Origin: Phenylobacterium sp.
Lineage (GTDB): Bacteria > Pseudomonadota > Alphaproteobacteria > Caulobacterales > Caulobacteraceae
NCBI GenBank assembly: GCA_028290925.1
Contig: JAQGIX010000300.1
Coordinates: 1-22,179 of the forward strand
Reading direction: 5' to 3'
Length of the DNA stretch: 22,179 bases
The notes beneath the pieces are model-generated. The model searched no databases. It saw only the letters and a list, made by a program, of their open reading frames with translations, and was not told the DNA's origin. This document shows positions 1 to 7,310 of this stretch, one piece after another. Position 1 is the stretch's first letter. The number at the start of each line of letters is the position of its first letter. The translations under genes were made by a program, and so were the position numbers.

Positions 1-308
1 ACGACATCGCCACCAAGGCCGCCCACCTGCACGGCGCGCTGGGGGTCTCCAACGAGATGCCGTTCATGCACATGGTGACCTCGAGCCTGGTCATGGGCAT
101 CGCCGACGGGCCCACCGAGGTGCACAAGGTGACGGTCGCCAAGCAGGTGCTGAAGGACTACCGGCCCGACAACGACCTGTTCCCCGCCTACCACATCCCC
201 AAGCTGCGCGAGGAAGCCGAGAAGCGCTACGCCAAGGAGCTCGGCGAGCTGAAGGCCGCCTACGCGGCGCGCAAGAAGGCGGCGGAGCCGGCGACGGAGA
301 GCGTATGA
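1..308 (+). CDS. Acyl-CoA dehydrogenase family protein, C-terminal end (partial)
   Basis: The reading frame is open from base 3 and enters from outside the window, so only about 101 C-terminal residues are present, ending at TGA 306-308. The segment HLHGALGVSNEMPF followed by GIADGPTEVHKVTVAKQVL is the typical end of an acyl-CoA dehydrogenase: the first part matches the C-terminal helical region near the FAD site, and the DGPxEVH stretch is the usual cofactor/dimer-contact motif. Members oxidise acyl-CoA to enoyl-CoA using FAD and pass electrons to ETF. The chain ends in a Lys/Ala/Glu-rich tail after the conserved helix. Substrate length cannot be judged from this fragment. An ATG at 57 lies inside the gene and is not the start. 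Confidence 0.88.
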   Translation, partial: DIATKAAHLHGALGVSNEMPFMHMVTSSLVMGIADGPTEVHKVTVAKQVLKDYRPDNDLFPAYHIPKLREEAEKRYAKELGELKAAYAARKKAAEPATESV

Positions 309-424
309 GCGAGGATAGGGTGAGGGGTGGCGCGGCGCACGCCGCGGGCCTAGAGGTCCAGCCATGATCAGCTCAGCCGAAGGTGGGTCATGGCTGCGAT
401 GACGGGGTTGTCGCGATCTTCCGG

Positions 425-468
425 CCTCCCCTCACCCTGCCCTCTCCCCGCCTCGCGGGGAGAGGAGG
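425..468. repeat. Intergenic CCCTCACCC/CTCTCCCC palindromic repeat carrying the next gene's SD
   Basis: The segment holds CCCCTCACCC (428-437) followed by a near-perfect hairpin. Arms CCTCTCCCC (441-449) and GGGGAGAGG (457-465) are extended inward by G450-C456 and C451-G455. A copy of GGGTGAGGGG in reverse orientation lies at 318-327, so 318-437 is bounded by a 10-bp inverted repeat. Runs of this kind are common intergenic repeats in GC-rich proteobacteria. The 3' arm runs into AGGAGG (463-468), the SD of the gene at 476. The rest of the 309-475 gap shows no gene. Confidence 0.6.
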
Positions 469-475
469 TCCAGGC

Positions 476-1048
476 ATGAGCGCAAGGCCGCTGATCGTCG
501 GCCTCGGCGGCACGGTCCGCGCGGGGTCCTCCACCGAGCGGGCGCTGGTCTGCGCGCTCCGGACGGCGGAGGCGGCGGGCGCCGAGACCTGGCTGTTCGG
601 TGGAGCCTTCCTGGCCACCCTGCCGATCTTCGACCCGCGGCCCGGCGGGGCGACGGCCGAACAGACCGAGCTCGCCGACGCCATGCGGGCGGCCGACGGG
701 GTGATCATCGCCACGCCCGGCTACCACGGCTCGATCTCGGGCGTGATCAAGAACGCGCTGGACACCCTGGAGCTGACCCGCGAGGACGCCCGCCCCTCCC
801 TGCAAGGCAAGCCGGGGGGCACGATCATCACCGCCGACGGCTGGCAGGCGGCGGGCGCCACCTTGATGGCGCTGCGGTCGATCATACATGCGCTGCGGGG
901 CTGGCCGACGCCGTTCGGGGCGGCGCTCAACGCCGGCGCCGGCCTGTTCGACGAGGCGGGCGAGTGCCGGGAGGCCAAGGACGCCTGGCAGCTGACCACC
1001 GTCGCCGACCAGGTGATGGAGTTCGCCAATATGCGAGCGAAGCCGTGA
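476..1048 (+). CDS. NADPH-dependent FMN reductase family protein
   Basis: This is a 190-residue flavodoxin-fold protein. The N-terminal strand and phosphate-binding loop are seen as LIVGLGGTVRAGSSTERAL (about residues 6-24). The second flavin-contacting region is the stretch TPGYHGSISGVIKNALD (80-96), the family hallmark. Relatives transfer electrons from NAD(P)H to FMN or to quinone/azo substrates; the exact acceptor here is unknown. The start was set at 476 rather than upstream ATG 383 because AGGAGG at 463-468 sits seven bases before it and the flavodoxin domain begins immediately after. The gene is 10 bases upstream of ribB, so the two are probably co-transcribed, linking flavin synthesis and flavin use. 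No targeting signal is visible; it should be cytosolic. Confidence 0.85.
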   Translation: MSARPLIVGLGGTVRAGSSTERALVCALRTAEAAGAETWLFGGAFLATLPIFDPRPGGATAEQTELADAMRAADGVIIATPGYHGSISGVIKNALDTLELTREDARPSLQGKPGGTIITADGWQAAGATLMALRSIIHALRGWPTPFGAALNAGAGLFDEAGECREAKDAWQLTTVADQVMEFANMRAKP

Positions 1049-1058
1049 GATCCTGGCG

Positions 1059-2222
1059 ATGAAGCGCCCCTACCTCGTCCCGCCGCCCGGATCGCCGCGA
1101 GGCGACAGGAGCCCGGCTGAGGACAGCGTCACCGCGGCGATCTCTCCGATCGAGGACATCCTCGAGGATGCCCGCAACGGACGGCCCTACATCCTGGTGG
1201 ACGCCGAGGACCGGGAGAACGAGGGCGACGTGATCATCCCGGCGCAGTTCGCCACGCCGGAACAGATCAACTTCATGGCCAAGCACGCCCGCGGCCTGAT
1301 CTGCCTGTCGATCCCGGCCGAGCGGGCGCGGGCGCTGCGCCTGCCGCCCATGGCCAGCGACAACCAGTCGGGCCACGGCACCGCCTTCACGGTCTCCATC
1401 GAGGCCCGCGAGGGGGTGACGACCGGCATCTCCGCCCACGACCGGGCCCACACCATCGCCGTCGCCATCGACCCGACCAAGGGCCCCGACGACATCGTCT
1501 CGCCGGGCCACGTCTTCCCGCTCGTCGCCAAGGCGGGCGGCGTGCTGGTCCGCGCCGGCCACACCGAGGCGGCGGTGGACATCTCCCGCATGGCGGGGCT
1601 GTCGCCGGCCGGGGTGATCTGCGAGATCATGAAGGACGACGGGTCCATGGCGCGGCTGCCCGACCTGGTGGCCTTCGCCCAGCTGCACGGCCTGAAGATC
1701 GGCACGATCGCCGACCTCATCGCCTATCGACGGCGCACCGAGCGGCAGGTGGCCCGGGTGCTGGAGCGGCCGTTCGACTCGGCGTTCGGCGGGCGCTTCC
1801 GGATGACCGTCTACCGCAACATCCTGGACGAGACCGAGCACGTGGTCCTGGCCCGCGGCAAGATCGATCCGGAGAAGCCGACGCTGGTCCGCATGCACCG
1901 CGTCGACCTGGCCGCCGACATGCTGGGCCAGGCGGACGCGCGGCGGGACTATGTGGCCAAGGCCCTGCAGGCGATCGCCGACCACGACGGGGCCGGCGTG
2001 GCGGTGTTCATCCGCGACCCCAACCCGCACTGGCTCTCCGAGCGCTATGGCCGGCCCGACGCCAGCCAGGGCGACAACATCCTGCGCGACTATGGCATCG
2101 GGGCGCAGATCCTGCTCGATCTCGGCGTCCGCGACATGGTGCTGCTGACCTCGTCGCAGACCGTGCTGCCGGGCTCGGCCGGCTACGGCCTGAAGATCCT
2201 GGGGCGCCGGCCGCTGGACTGA
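1059..2222 (+). CDS. ribB: 3,4-dihydroxy-2-butanone 4-phosphate synthase fused to a degenerate GTP cyclohydrolase II domain (RibBX-like)
   Basis: The 387-residue protein has an N-terminal RibB domain (about 29-229) that converts ribulose 5-phosphate to 3,4-dihydroxy-2-butanone 4-phosphate for riboflavin. The motif DAEDRENEGD (48-57), the SGHGTAFT stretch (104-111) and the GHTEAAVDISRMAG region (167-180) are intact. Residues 231-387 align with RibA, but the cysteine-rich zinc motif expected after LVRMH (276-280) is replaced by RVDLAADMLG and no Cys remains. The GRGIG-containing catalytic loop is also absent, while the later RDYGIGAQIL helix persists. The second half is therefore unlikely to hydrolyse GTP; such RibBX proteins are known. 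The first ~28 residues precede the domain, so a later start is possible. The gene follows the FMN reductase by 10 bases. Confidence 0.93.
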   Translation: MKRPYLVPPPGSPRGDRSPAEDSVTAAISPIEDILEDARNGRPYILVDAEDRENEGDVIIPAQFATPEQINFMAKHARGLICLSIPAERARALRLPPMASDNQSGHGTAFTVSIEAREGVTTGISAHDRAHTIAVAIDPTKGPDDIVSPGHVFPLVAKAGGVLVRAGHTEAAVDISRMAGLSPAGVICEIMKDDGSMARLPDLVAFAQLHGLKIGTIADLIAYRRRTERQVARVLERPFDSAFGGRFRMTVYRNILDETEHVVLARGKIDPEKPTLVRMHRVDLAADMLGQADARRDYVAKALQAIADHDGAGVAVFIRDPNPHWLSERYGRPDASQGDNILRDYGIGAQILLDLGVRDMVLLTSSQTVLPGSAGYGLKILGRRPLD

Positions 2223-2248
2223 ACGCGGGGCCTGCGCGTTGCGGCGGC

Positions 2249-2998
2249 ATGACCGAGCTTCGCATCGGCTGTTCCGGCTGGACCTACAAGGACTGGAAGG
2301 GGCCGTTCTATCCGCCGGAGGTGAAGGACCGCGAGCGGCTGGAATACTACGCCACGCGCTTCGACACCGCCGAGATCAACGCCAGTTTCTACCGCCTGCC
2401 GTCGGAGGCCACGGTGGCGGGCTGGGCGCGGCGGGCCCCTGAGGGCTTCACCTTCGCCTGGAAGGCCAGCCGCTACATCACCCACAACAAGAAGCTGAAC
2501 GACTGCCAGGACAGCGTCGCCCTGGTGTTCGGCCGGATGGCGCCGCTGGGCGAGCACTACGGGCCGGTGCTGATCCAGCTGCCGCCGCAGCTGCGCCGCA
2601 ACGACCGGCGGCTGGCCGACTTCCTGAAGCTGCTGCCCAAGGGCCGCCACACCGTCGAGTTCCGGCACGAGAGCTGGTACGCGGCCGAGGTGTTCGCCAT
2701 CCTGGCCGACTTCGACGCGGCGCTGTGTATCTCCGACCACCATTCGGCGCCGGCGCCCTGGGAGGTGACGGCCTCGTGGGTCTATGTCCGCGGCCACGGG
2801 CCCGGCGGGCGCTACCACGGCCGCTATCCGCAGGCGGAGCTGGCGGCCTGGGCGGGGCGCATCGCCGGCTGGCGGGGAGAGGGCCGCGCCGTCTACGCCT
2901 ACTTCGACAACGACGTGAAAAGCGCCGCGCCGTTCGACGCCGAGCGCCTGCTGGACCTCACCGGGACCAGGCCTTACAGCCCAGCCACCACGGCCTAG
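2249..2998 (+). CDS. DUF72 (YecE-like) domain protein
   Basis: The protein has 249 residues, normal for the family. It opens with RIGCSGWTYKDWKGPFYP, the characteristic DUF72 start, followed by YYATRFDTAEINASFYRLP and FTFAWKASRYITH. Later come a Q-L-P-P region (LIQLPPQLRRN), VEFRHESW and the C-terminal AYFDNDVKSAAP, all typical blocks of this TIM-barrel-like family. The biochemical function of DUF72 proteins is not established. It begins 26 bases after ribB on the same strand and could be read through from that operon. No signal peptide or membrane segment is present. The ATG at 2249 is chosen because it directly precedes the conserved first strand; an overlapping ORF from 2239 is in another frame and is a shadow. 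Confidence 0.92.
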   Translation: MTELRIGCSGWTYKDWKGPFYPPEVKDRERLEYYATRFDTAEINASFYRLPSEATVAGWARRAPEGFTFAWKASRYITHNKKLNDCQDSVALVFGRMAPLGEHYGPVLIQLPPQLRRNDRRLADFLKLLPKGRHTVEFRHESWYAAEVFAILADFDAALCISDHHSAPAPWEVTASWVYVRGHGPGGRYHGRYPQAELAAWAGRIAGWRGEGRAVYAYFDNDVKSAAPFDAERLLDLTGTRPYSPATTA

Positions 2999-3057
2999 CT
3001 CGGGCGGCCTGCGGCGCCGTTTCCGGCCGCTGCGTATATGCGCCGCACACGCTGTCG

Positions 3058-3086
3058 TTGCGTAACTCTCGATTTTCGCTTAAGAA
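3058..3086 (+). promoter_or_regulatory. Possible promoter of the RTX protease gene
   Basis: TTGCGT (3058-3063) and TAAGAA (3081-3086) are separated by 17 bases, in an AT-richer stretch of an otherwise GC-rich gap. Each hexamer matches the general sigma-70 consensus at only three of six positions. An overlapping alternative, TTGAGGG (3090-3096) and GCTAGAGC (3105-3112), resembles the Caulobacter housekeeping elements, but its spacing is short. Confidence 0.25.
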
Positions 3087-3120
3087 TTTTTGAGGGACGG
3101 GTACGCTAGAGCTGGACAGC

Positions 3121-4866
3121 ATGAGCCCCGACTCCCTTTCCCCGATGGTTTTTGAAGGCGACGCCGCGTCGCCACCGCCGGTCGGCGGCTTCGATCCCTA
3201 TCCGCAGGCGCCGGCCGTGGCGCAGCAGGCGATCTATGCGACCGATCCAAGCGGGCCGCAGTACTATCTGAACGCCGACGCGCGGGCCGGGCCCTCCCCC
3301 AACAGCAAGCCCAGCTACACCATCGACCAGGCGGCCAACCAGATCATCCGCGGCCAGCCGGGGTGGTCTAACGCGTTGGGCCAGCCCGCCACCGTGACCT
3401 ACGCCTACCGGGCCAGCCCGCCGGGGGTGATGCCGGACGATTCCGGCGGGTTCCAGCAGTTCACCACCGCCCAGATCGACCAGGCGGAACTGGCGCTGAA
3501 GGCCTGGAGCGACGTGGCCAATATCCATTTCGTGCGGGTGGGCGTCGGCGACACCGGTCCGGGCGCCTATTCCGACAACGCCACGATCCTGTTCGGCGAC
3601 TACACCACCGGCGTGGCCGGCGCCTCGGCCTTCACCTACTTCCCCGGCTCGACCAATGCGAGTTCGGCGGCCGGCGACGTCTGGGTCAATTCGACCTTCA
3701 GCTACAACGCCGCTCCGGCGGTCGGGAACTATGGCGGCCAGGTGCTGGTGCACGAGCTCGGCCACGCCATCGGCCTGGATCACCCTTCGGACTACAACGC
3801 CTCCGCCGGGACCACCGTGACCTATGCCGCGGACGCCAGCTATTACGAGGACAGCCGCCAGTACACGGTGATGAGCTACTTCAGCGAGGTGACCACCGGC
3901 GGCGCGTTCAGCGGCACCTATTCGGCCGCACCGCTGCTCGACGACATCGCCGCCGCCCAGCTGGAGTACGGGGCCAACATGTCGACCCGCACGGGCGACA
4001 CGGTCTACGGCTTCAACTCCAACGCCAATGAGCCGTGGTTCATCGCGGGCGGGCCGCAGGCCAAGCTGCTGTTCGCGGTGTGGGACGCCGGCGGCCACGA
4101 CACCTTCGACTTCTCGCAATACGCTCAGAACCAGCTGATCGACCTGCGCGCCGGCTTCTTCTCCAATGTCGGCGGCCTGACCGGCAACGTCGCCATCGCC
4201 CAGGGCGTCACCATCGAGAGCGCCATCGGCGGATCGGGCGCGGACCTGATCCACGGCAACGACGCCGGCGACCAGATCTACGGCCACGCCGGGAACGACA
4301 CCATCGTCGGCGGCGCCGGGACCAACTATCTGCGCGGCGAGGACGGCGCCGACTCGATCCAGGGCGGCGCCGGGTTCAACGACATCAACGGCAACCTGGG
4401 CGACGACACCATCACCGGAACGTCGAACAACGTCGGCGACTGGCTGGTGGGCGGCCAGGGCAATGACTCGATCACCGGCCACGGAACCGGCAACATCCTC
4501 TACGGCAACCTCGGCGACGACACGATCGTGGGCGGCGCCGGCGGCGAGATCATCCGCGGCGGCCAGGGCGACGACATGATCACCGTGGGGTCGGGCGCGG
4601 AGTGGGTGTCGGGCGACCGCGGCAATGACACCATCCAGGGCGGCGCCGGCGCGGACACCTTCCACACCTTCGGCGACGCCGGCGTCGACCGGGTGCTCGG
4701 CTTCAGCGAGGCCAAGGGCGACCATGTCCAGCTCGATGCGGGCACGATCTACGCGCTCAGCCAGGTGGGCTCCGATACGGTGATCAGCATGACCGGCGGG
4801 GGGCAGATGACGCTGGTGGGCGTGCAGCTGAATTCGCTGCATCCGGGGTGGATCTTCGGCGCCTAG
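3121..4866 (+). CDS. Serralysin-type RTX zinc metalloprotease (M10B), type I secretion substrate
   Basis: The protein has 581 residues. There is no N-terminal Sec signal, as expected for a type I secreted protease. The catalytic helix VHELGHAIGLDH carries zinc ligands H211, H215 and H221 with catalytic E212; the Met-turn VMSYF has M251 followed by S252 and Y253. Residues about 379-517 form some 15 nonapeptide RTX repeats that bind calcium after export. Repeats with N/D-D-x-I alternate with non-canonical ones. A final domain of about 60 residues ends in WIFGA and should hold the secretion signal. No ABC exporter, membrane-fusion protein or inhibitor gene is in the window. It stands alone between DUF72 and trcR. 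The SD is weak, but the start at 3121 fits the usual short N-terminal propeptide. Confidence 0.93.
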   Translation: MSPDSLSPMVFEGDAASPPPVGGFDPYPQAPAVAQQAIYATDPSGPQYYLNADARAGPSPNSKPSYTIDQAANQIIRGQPGWSNALGQPATVTYAYRASPPGVMPDDSGGFQQFTTAQIDQAELALKAWSDVANIHFVRVGVGDTGPGAYSDNATILFGDYTTGVAGASAFTYFPGSTNASSAAGDVWVNSTFSYNAAPAVGNYGGQVLVHELGHAIGLDHPSDYNASAGTTVTYAADASYYEDSRQYTVMSYFSEVTTGGAFSGTYSAAPLLDDIAAAQLEYGANMSTRTGDTVYGFNSNANEPWFIAGGPQAKLLFAVWDAGGHDTFDFSQYAQNQLIDLRAGFFSNVGGLTGNVAIAQGVTIESAIGGSGADLIHGNDAGDQIYGHAGNDTIVGGAGTNYLRGEDGADSIQGGAGFNDINGNLGDDTITGTSNNVGDWLVGGQGNDSITGHGTGNILYGNLGDDTIVGGAGGEIIRGGQGDDMITVGSGAEWVSGDRGNDTIQGGAGADTFHTFGDAGVDRVLGFSEAKGDHVQLDAGTIYALSQVGSDTVISMTGGGQMTLVGVQLNSLHPGWIFGA

Positions 4867-4933
4867 GACGGCGGCGGCGACGACAATCCGAGTTTCCTCC
4901 GACGCCGATCGGGCCTATATGACGAGCACACCC

Positions 4934-4953
4934 GCCCGGCCGAAAGGCCGGGC
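4934..4953 (+). terminator. Hairpin between protease and trcR (terminator or trcR leader element)
   Basis: Perfect 8-bp arms GCCCGGCC (4934-4941) and GGCCGGGC (4946-4953) enclose a GAAA tetraloop and are followed by GCCTTTGTTT. It fits a Rho-independent terminator for the protease. A possible -10 element (TATATG, 4916-4921) lies just upstream, so the hairpin may instead lie within the trcR 5' leader. Confidence 0.6.
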
Positions 4954-4999
4954 GCCTTTGTTTCCGAAACCCGCAAAACCGACGAACCGAGACCTGGCC

Positions 5000-5647
5000 A
5001 TGACCGACATCCTGATGCCGAAGGCGACCGCCGTCTGGCTGGTGGACAACACCTCCCTGACCTTCGACCAGATCGCCGACTTCTGCGGCCTGCACCCGCT
5101 GGAGGTGAAGGGCATCGCCGACGGCGAAGTGGCGCGCGACATCCGCGGCGCCGACCCGATCGCCAACGGCCAGCTGTCCCGCGAGGAGCTCGACCGCGCC
5201 GAGAAGGACGCGAGCTACCGGATGAAGGCCCAGAAGAGCCGGCACGCCGAGTACCTGAAGCCGCAGAAGAAGGGGCCGAAGTACACGCCCGTGTCGCGCC
5301 GCCAGGACCGGCCGGACGCCATCGCCTGGTTCCTGCGCAACCACCCGGAAGTGGCCGACAGCCAGATCGCCCGCATCCTCGGCACCACCAAGGCGACCAT
5401 CGATTCCGTGCGCAACCGCACGCACTGGAACTCGCCCAACATCAAGCCGGTGGACCCGGTGACGCTGGGCCTGGTGCAGCAGCTGGAGCTGGACGACGTG
5501 GTCCGCAAGGCCGCCGACAAGCGGGCCCGCGACGACGCGCGCAAGGGAATCAAGCCCGAGGGCCCGACCCTGCGGCCCGCCTCCGAGACGGGCGTCCTGA
5601 AAGAGGAGCCCGAGCTCGAGGACGAGGCGGAGACGGTGGAGGACTAG
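5000..5647 (+). CDS. trcR: Cell cycle transcriptional regulator TrcR (DUF1013)
   Basis: The 215-residue product opens MTDILMPKATAVWLVDNTSL and shows the compact DUF1013 pattern: an N-terminal helix-turn-helix-like block (FDQIADFCGLHPLEVKGIADGE, about 22-43), a basic middle (75-107), and a second HTH-like block (SQIARILGTTKATIDSVRNR, 121-140). RTHWNSPNIKP follows, then an acidic C-terminal tail. The family is found in Alphaproteobacteria and is annotated as a cell-cycle transcription regulator. The open frame reaches back to 4919, but that would place the 4934-4953 hairpin inside the gene and add non-conserved residues, so ATG 5000 is preferred. The gene is monocistronic here and converges on the reverse DUF465 gene. 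Confidence 0.9.
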   Translation: MTDILMPKATAVWLVDNTSLTFDQIADFCGLHPLEVKGIADGEVARDIRGADPIANGQLSREELDRAEKDASYRMKAQKSRHAEYLKPQKKGPKYTPVSRRQDRPDAIAWFLRNHPEVADSQIARILGTTKATIDSVRNRTHWNSPNIKPVDPVTLGLVQQLELDDVVRKAADKRARDDARKGIKPEGPTLRPASETGVLKEEPELEDEAETVED

Positions 5648-5656
5648 GCTGGATAT

Positions 5657-5675
5657 CCCTCCCAAGTCGGGAGGG
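5657..5675. terminator. Short hairpin in the convergent gap between trcR and DUF465 gene
   Basis: Arms CCCTCCC (5657-5663) and GGGAGGG (5669-5675) flank a five-base loop between the two convergent stop codons. There is no strong U-run on either strand, so it may be a short palindromic repeat acting as a stop element rather than a classical terminator. Confidence 0.4.
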
Positions 5676-5686
5676 ACTTCTCAGTC

Positions 5687-5860
5687 CTAGTGAAGGGCGG
5701 CCCGGAGGTTTTCGAGCTCGTCCTTCAGTTTGAGCTTCTGTCGCTTGAGTTCCTGAAGCTTGAGGTCGTCGGCTGAGGGCCTTCGCAGTTCGTCCTGAAT
5801 GGCTTTTTCGAGGGACTGGTGGCGAACTCCGAGTTCGCGGAGCCTGGCTTCCACGGCCAT
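5687..5860 (-). CDS. DUF465 (YdcH-like) small protein
   Basis: Reading leftward from ATG at 5860-5858 gives 57 residues: MAVEARLRELGVRHQSLEKA, then a Leu/Lys-rich helix with the LKLQELKRQKLKLKDELENL core and a TAG stop. The H-x-x-L-(D/E) start and the LKxQKLxLKDE helix are the hallmarks of DUF465, a small helical hairpin/coiled-coil protein of unknown function that is frequent in Alphaproteobacteria. An excellent SD (AAGGAGG) lies just upstream of the start, supporting expression. It is divergent from ubiX; a second DUF465 gene lies at 7083 at the end of the ubiX unit. The protein is too short for many gene-callers but the reading frame, SD and family match are all clear. Confidence 0.88.
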   Translation of the reverse strand: MAVEARLRELGVRHQSLEKAIQDELRRPSADDLKLQELKRQKLKLKDELENLRAALH

Positions 5861-5988
5861 GTCTTAGCGCCTCCTTAGCTGTTGGGCAGCGGTTGAGTGA
5901 ACACCCGCTGCGCTTGGCTGTCAGATCACATATGTTTGCAGCCGGCGCGGCAGACCGGCGCCGGCATTGGCGCGTTTAGGACCTCCGC

Positions 5989-6624
5989 ATGGCTAAACCT
6001 GAGCGGCCCAGGCTGGTGGTGGGCGTCTCCGGCGCTTCGGGGATTGTCTACGGCCTGCGGGCGCTGGACGCCGCCCGCGAGCTGGGCGTGGAGACCCACC
6101 TGGTGATGAGCCGGGCCGCGGCGCTGACCCTGGCCCAGGAGACCGCCCTGACCATGGCGCAGGCGCAGGGCCGCGCCGAGGTGGTCTATCGGCCGGGCGA
6201 CGTGGGCGCGGCGATCGCCTCCGGCTCGTTCCGCACGCTGGGCATGATCGTGGCGCCCTGCTCGGTCAAGACCATGAGCGAGATCGCCACCGGGGTGACC
6301 GCCTCGCTGCTCACCCGCGCCGCCGACGTCACCCTGAAGGAGCGCCGCCCGCTGGTGCTGATGGTCCGCGAGAGCCCGCTGCACCTGGGCCACCTGCGCA
6401 CCATGGCCAAGCTCGCCCAGATGGGCGCGGTGATCGCCCCGCCGATGCCGGCCTTCTACGCCAAGCCGACCAGCCTCGAGGAGATGGTCGACCAGTCGGT
6501 GGGCCGGGCGCTCGATCTGTTCGGCCTCGCCTGGCGGCCGGTGAAGCGCTGGGGCGAGGACATAGGTCCGCTGGGAGGCCCTCCGGAGGAGCCTATGGGC
6601 GACTCCTCGAAGGTGGAGGCCTGA
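5989..6624 (+). CDS. ubiX: UbiX flavin prenyltransferase
   Basis: The 211-residue protein makes prenylated FMN from FMN and dimethylallyl phosphate; this cofactor activates UbiD-type decarboxylases, including the one in ubiquinone synthesis. The N-terminal flavin-binding loop is GVSGASGIVYG (12-22). The conserved APCSVKTMSEIATG block (89-102) and the ERRPLVLMVRESPLH block (118-132) follow, then MPAFYAKP and the C-terminal helix. A short C-terminal extension (about 190-211, rich in Gly/Pro/Glu) lies beyond the usual end. The TGA overlaps the next ATG by one base (TGATG), pointing to translational coupling. The 128-base gap upstream, shared with the reverse DUF465 gene, holds an 8-bp inverted repeat (5941-5948/5958-5965). 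No ubiD is present. Confidence 0.95.
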   Translation: MAKPERPRLVVGVSGASGIVYGLRALDAARELGVETHLVMSRAAALTLAQETALTMAQAQGRAEVVYRPGDVGAAIASGSFRTLGMIVAPCSVKTMSEIATGVTASLLTRAADVTLKERRPLVLMVRESPLHLGHLRTMAKLAQMGAVIAPPMPAFYAKPTSLEEMVDQSVGRALDLFGLAWRPVKRWGEDIGPLGGPPEEPMGDSSKVEA

Positions 6625-7070
6625 TGGCGATCTGGGAGTGGACGCTGGAGGCCTATGGTCGGCCGGGCGTGGCCGACGCCTGCCTGCGGCTGCAGGACGA
6701 CTTCGGCCAGAACACCGACTTGCTGCTCTGGGCCGTCTGGGCCGAGATCAAGGACCCGGCGCTGCTGGATCGCGCCGCTGCGGCCGCCCGGGCCTGGGAC
6801 CAGGTCGCGCTCATGCCGCTGCGCGAAGTGCGCCGAGCCCTGAAGCCGCCGGCGCCGCCGGTGGCCGACGCGGCCCGCGAAGACCTCAGGCGCGACGTCA
6901 AGGCCGCCGAGCTGCGGGCCGAGCGCGTGCTGCTGGAGACCCTGGCGGACCTGGCCGGCGAGGCGCGGGGCGGGGCGCATGCGCTTGAAGCGCTGAAGGC
7001 CGCATCCGCGGCGTGGAAACCCGCCGCGCCGGACGCCGAGCTGGCTGCGCTCGCCGCGGCCTTGGGCTAG
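6624..7070 (+). CDS. TIGR02444 (DUF2390) family protein
   Basis: This 148-residue protein starts with WEWTLEAYGRPGVADACLRLQDDFGQNTDLLLWAVWA. That W-x(3)-Y-x(3)-GV-x-CL-x-LQ-x(4)-N-x-LL-x-W-W-like pattern is the signature of the TIGR02444 family. The remainder is an Ala-rich helical region with no catalytic motif I can name. Function is unknown. The start codon overlaps the ubiX stop by one base, and the DUF465 gene starts 12 bases after its end, so the three genes form one unit. It has no signal peptide. The alanine/arginine bias of the C-terminal half is consistent with the local GC content. Confidence 0.82.
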   Translation: MAIWEWTLEAYGRPGVADACLRLQDDFGQNTDLLLWAVWAEIKDPALLDRAAAAARAWDQVALMPLREVRRALKPPAPPVADAAREDLRRDVKAAELRAERVLLETLADLAGEARGGAHALEALKAASAAWKPAAPDAELAALAAALG

Positions 7071-7082
7071 GCTGGACCGTCG

Positions 7083-7298
7083 ATGATCGATCCCGCCGCC
7101 ATGTCCGAAGAGGCGCTCCGGGCCAGGCTCCTGGAGCTTCGGCAGGACCACGCCGACCTGGACGCAGCCATCCAGGCGGTGGCGCTCTCGCCCCTGCCCG
7201 ACATGATGCTGATCGGCCGCCTGAAGCGGAAGAAGCTGGCGCTGAAGGACGAGATCGTGCGCATCGAGGACGAGCTGACGCCGGATATTCTGGCCTGA
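7083..7298 (+). CDS. DUF465 (YdcH-like) small protein, second copy
   Basis: The frame encodes 71 residues with a DUF465 helical hairpin: LRARLLELRQDHADLDAAIQAV, a short loop with PLPDMMLIGRLKRKKLALKDE, then IVRIEDELTP. The H-x-D-L-D start and the KRKKLALKDEI helix match the family and the 57-residue reverse gene at 5687-5860, though the two are clearly diverged. Function is unknown. The ATG at 7083 follows a short 12-base gap; an internal ATG at 7101 would give a 65-residue product starting MSEEALRARL and is also plausible. It closes the ubiX unit and is followed by a 53-bp tandem repeat. Confidence 0.83.
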   Translation: MIDPAAMSEEALRARLLELRQDHADLDAAIQAVALSPLPDMMLIGRLKRKKLALKDEIVRIEDELTPDILA

Positions 7299-7310
7299 CG
7301 TCCTTTCTCT

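Noticed and set aside
1049..1058. FMN riboswitch before ribB
   Set aside because: The gap to the FMN reductase gene is only 10 bases, and the upstream gap 309-475 shows a repeat rather than an FMN aptamer.
3106..4842. Long reverse open frame opposite the RTX protease
   Set aside because: Shadow of the repeat-rich protease gene; no recognisable domain and biased composition.
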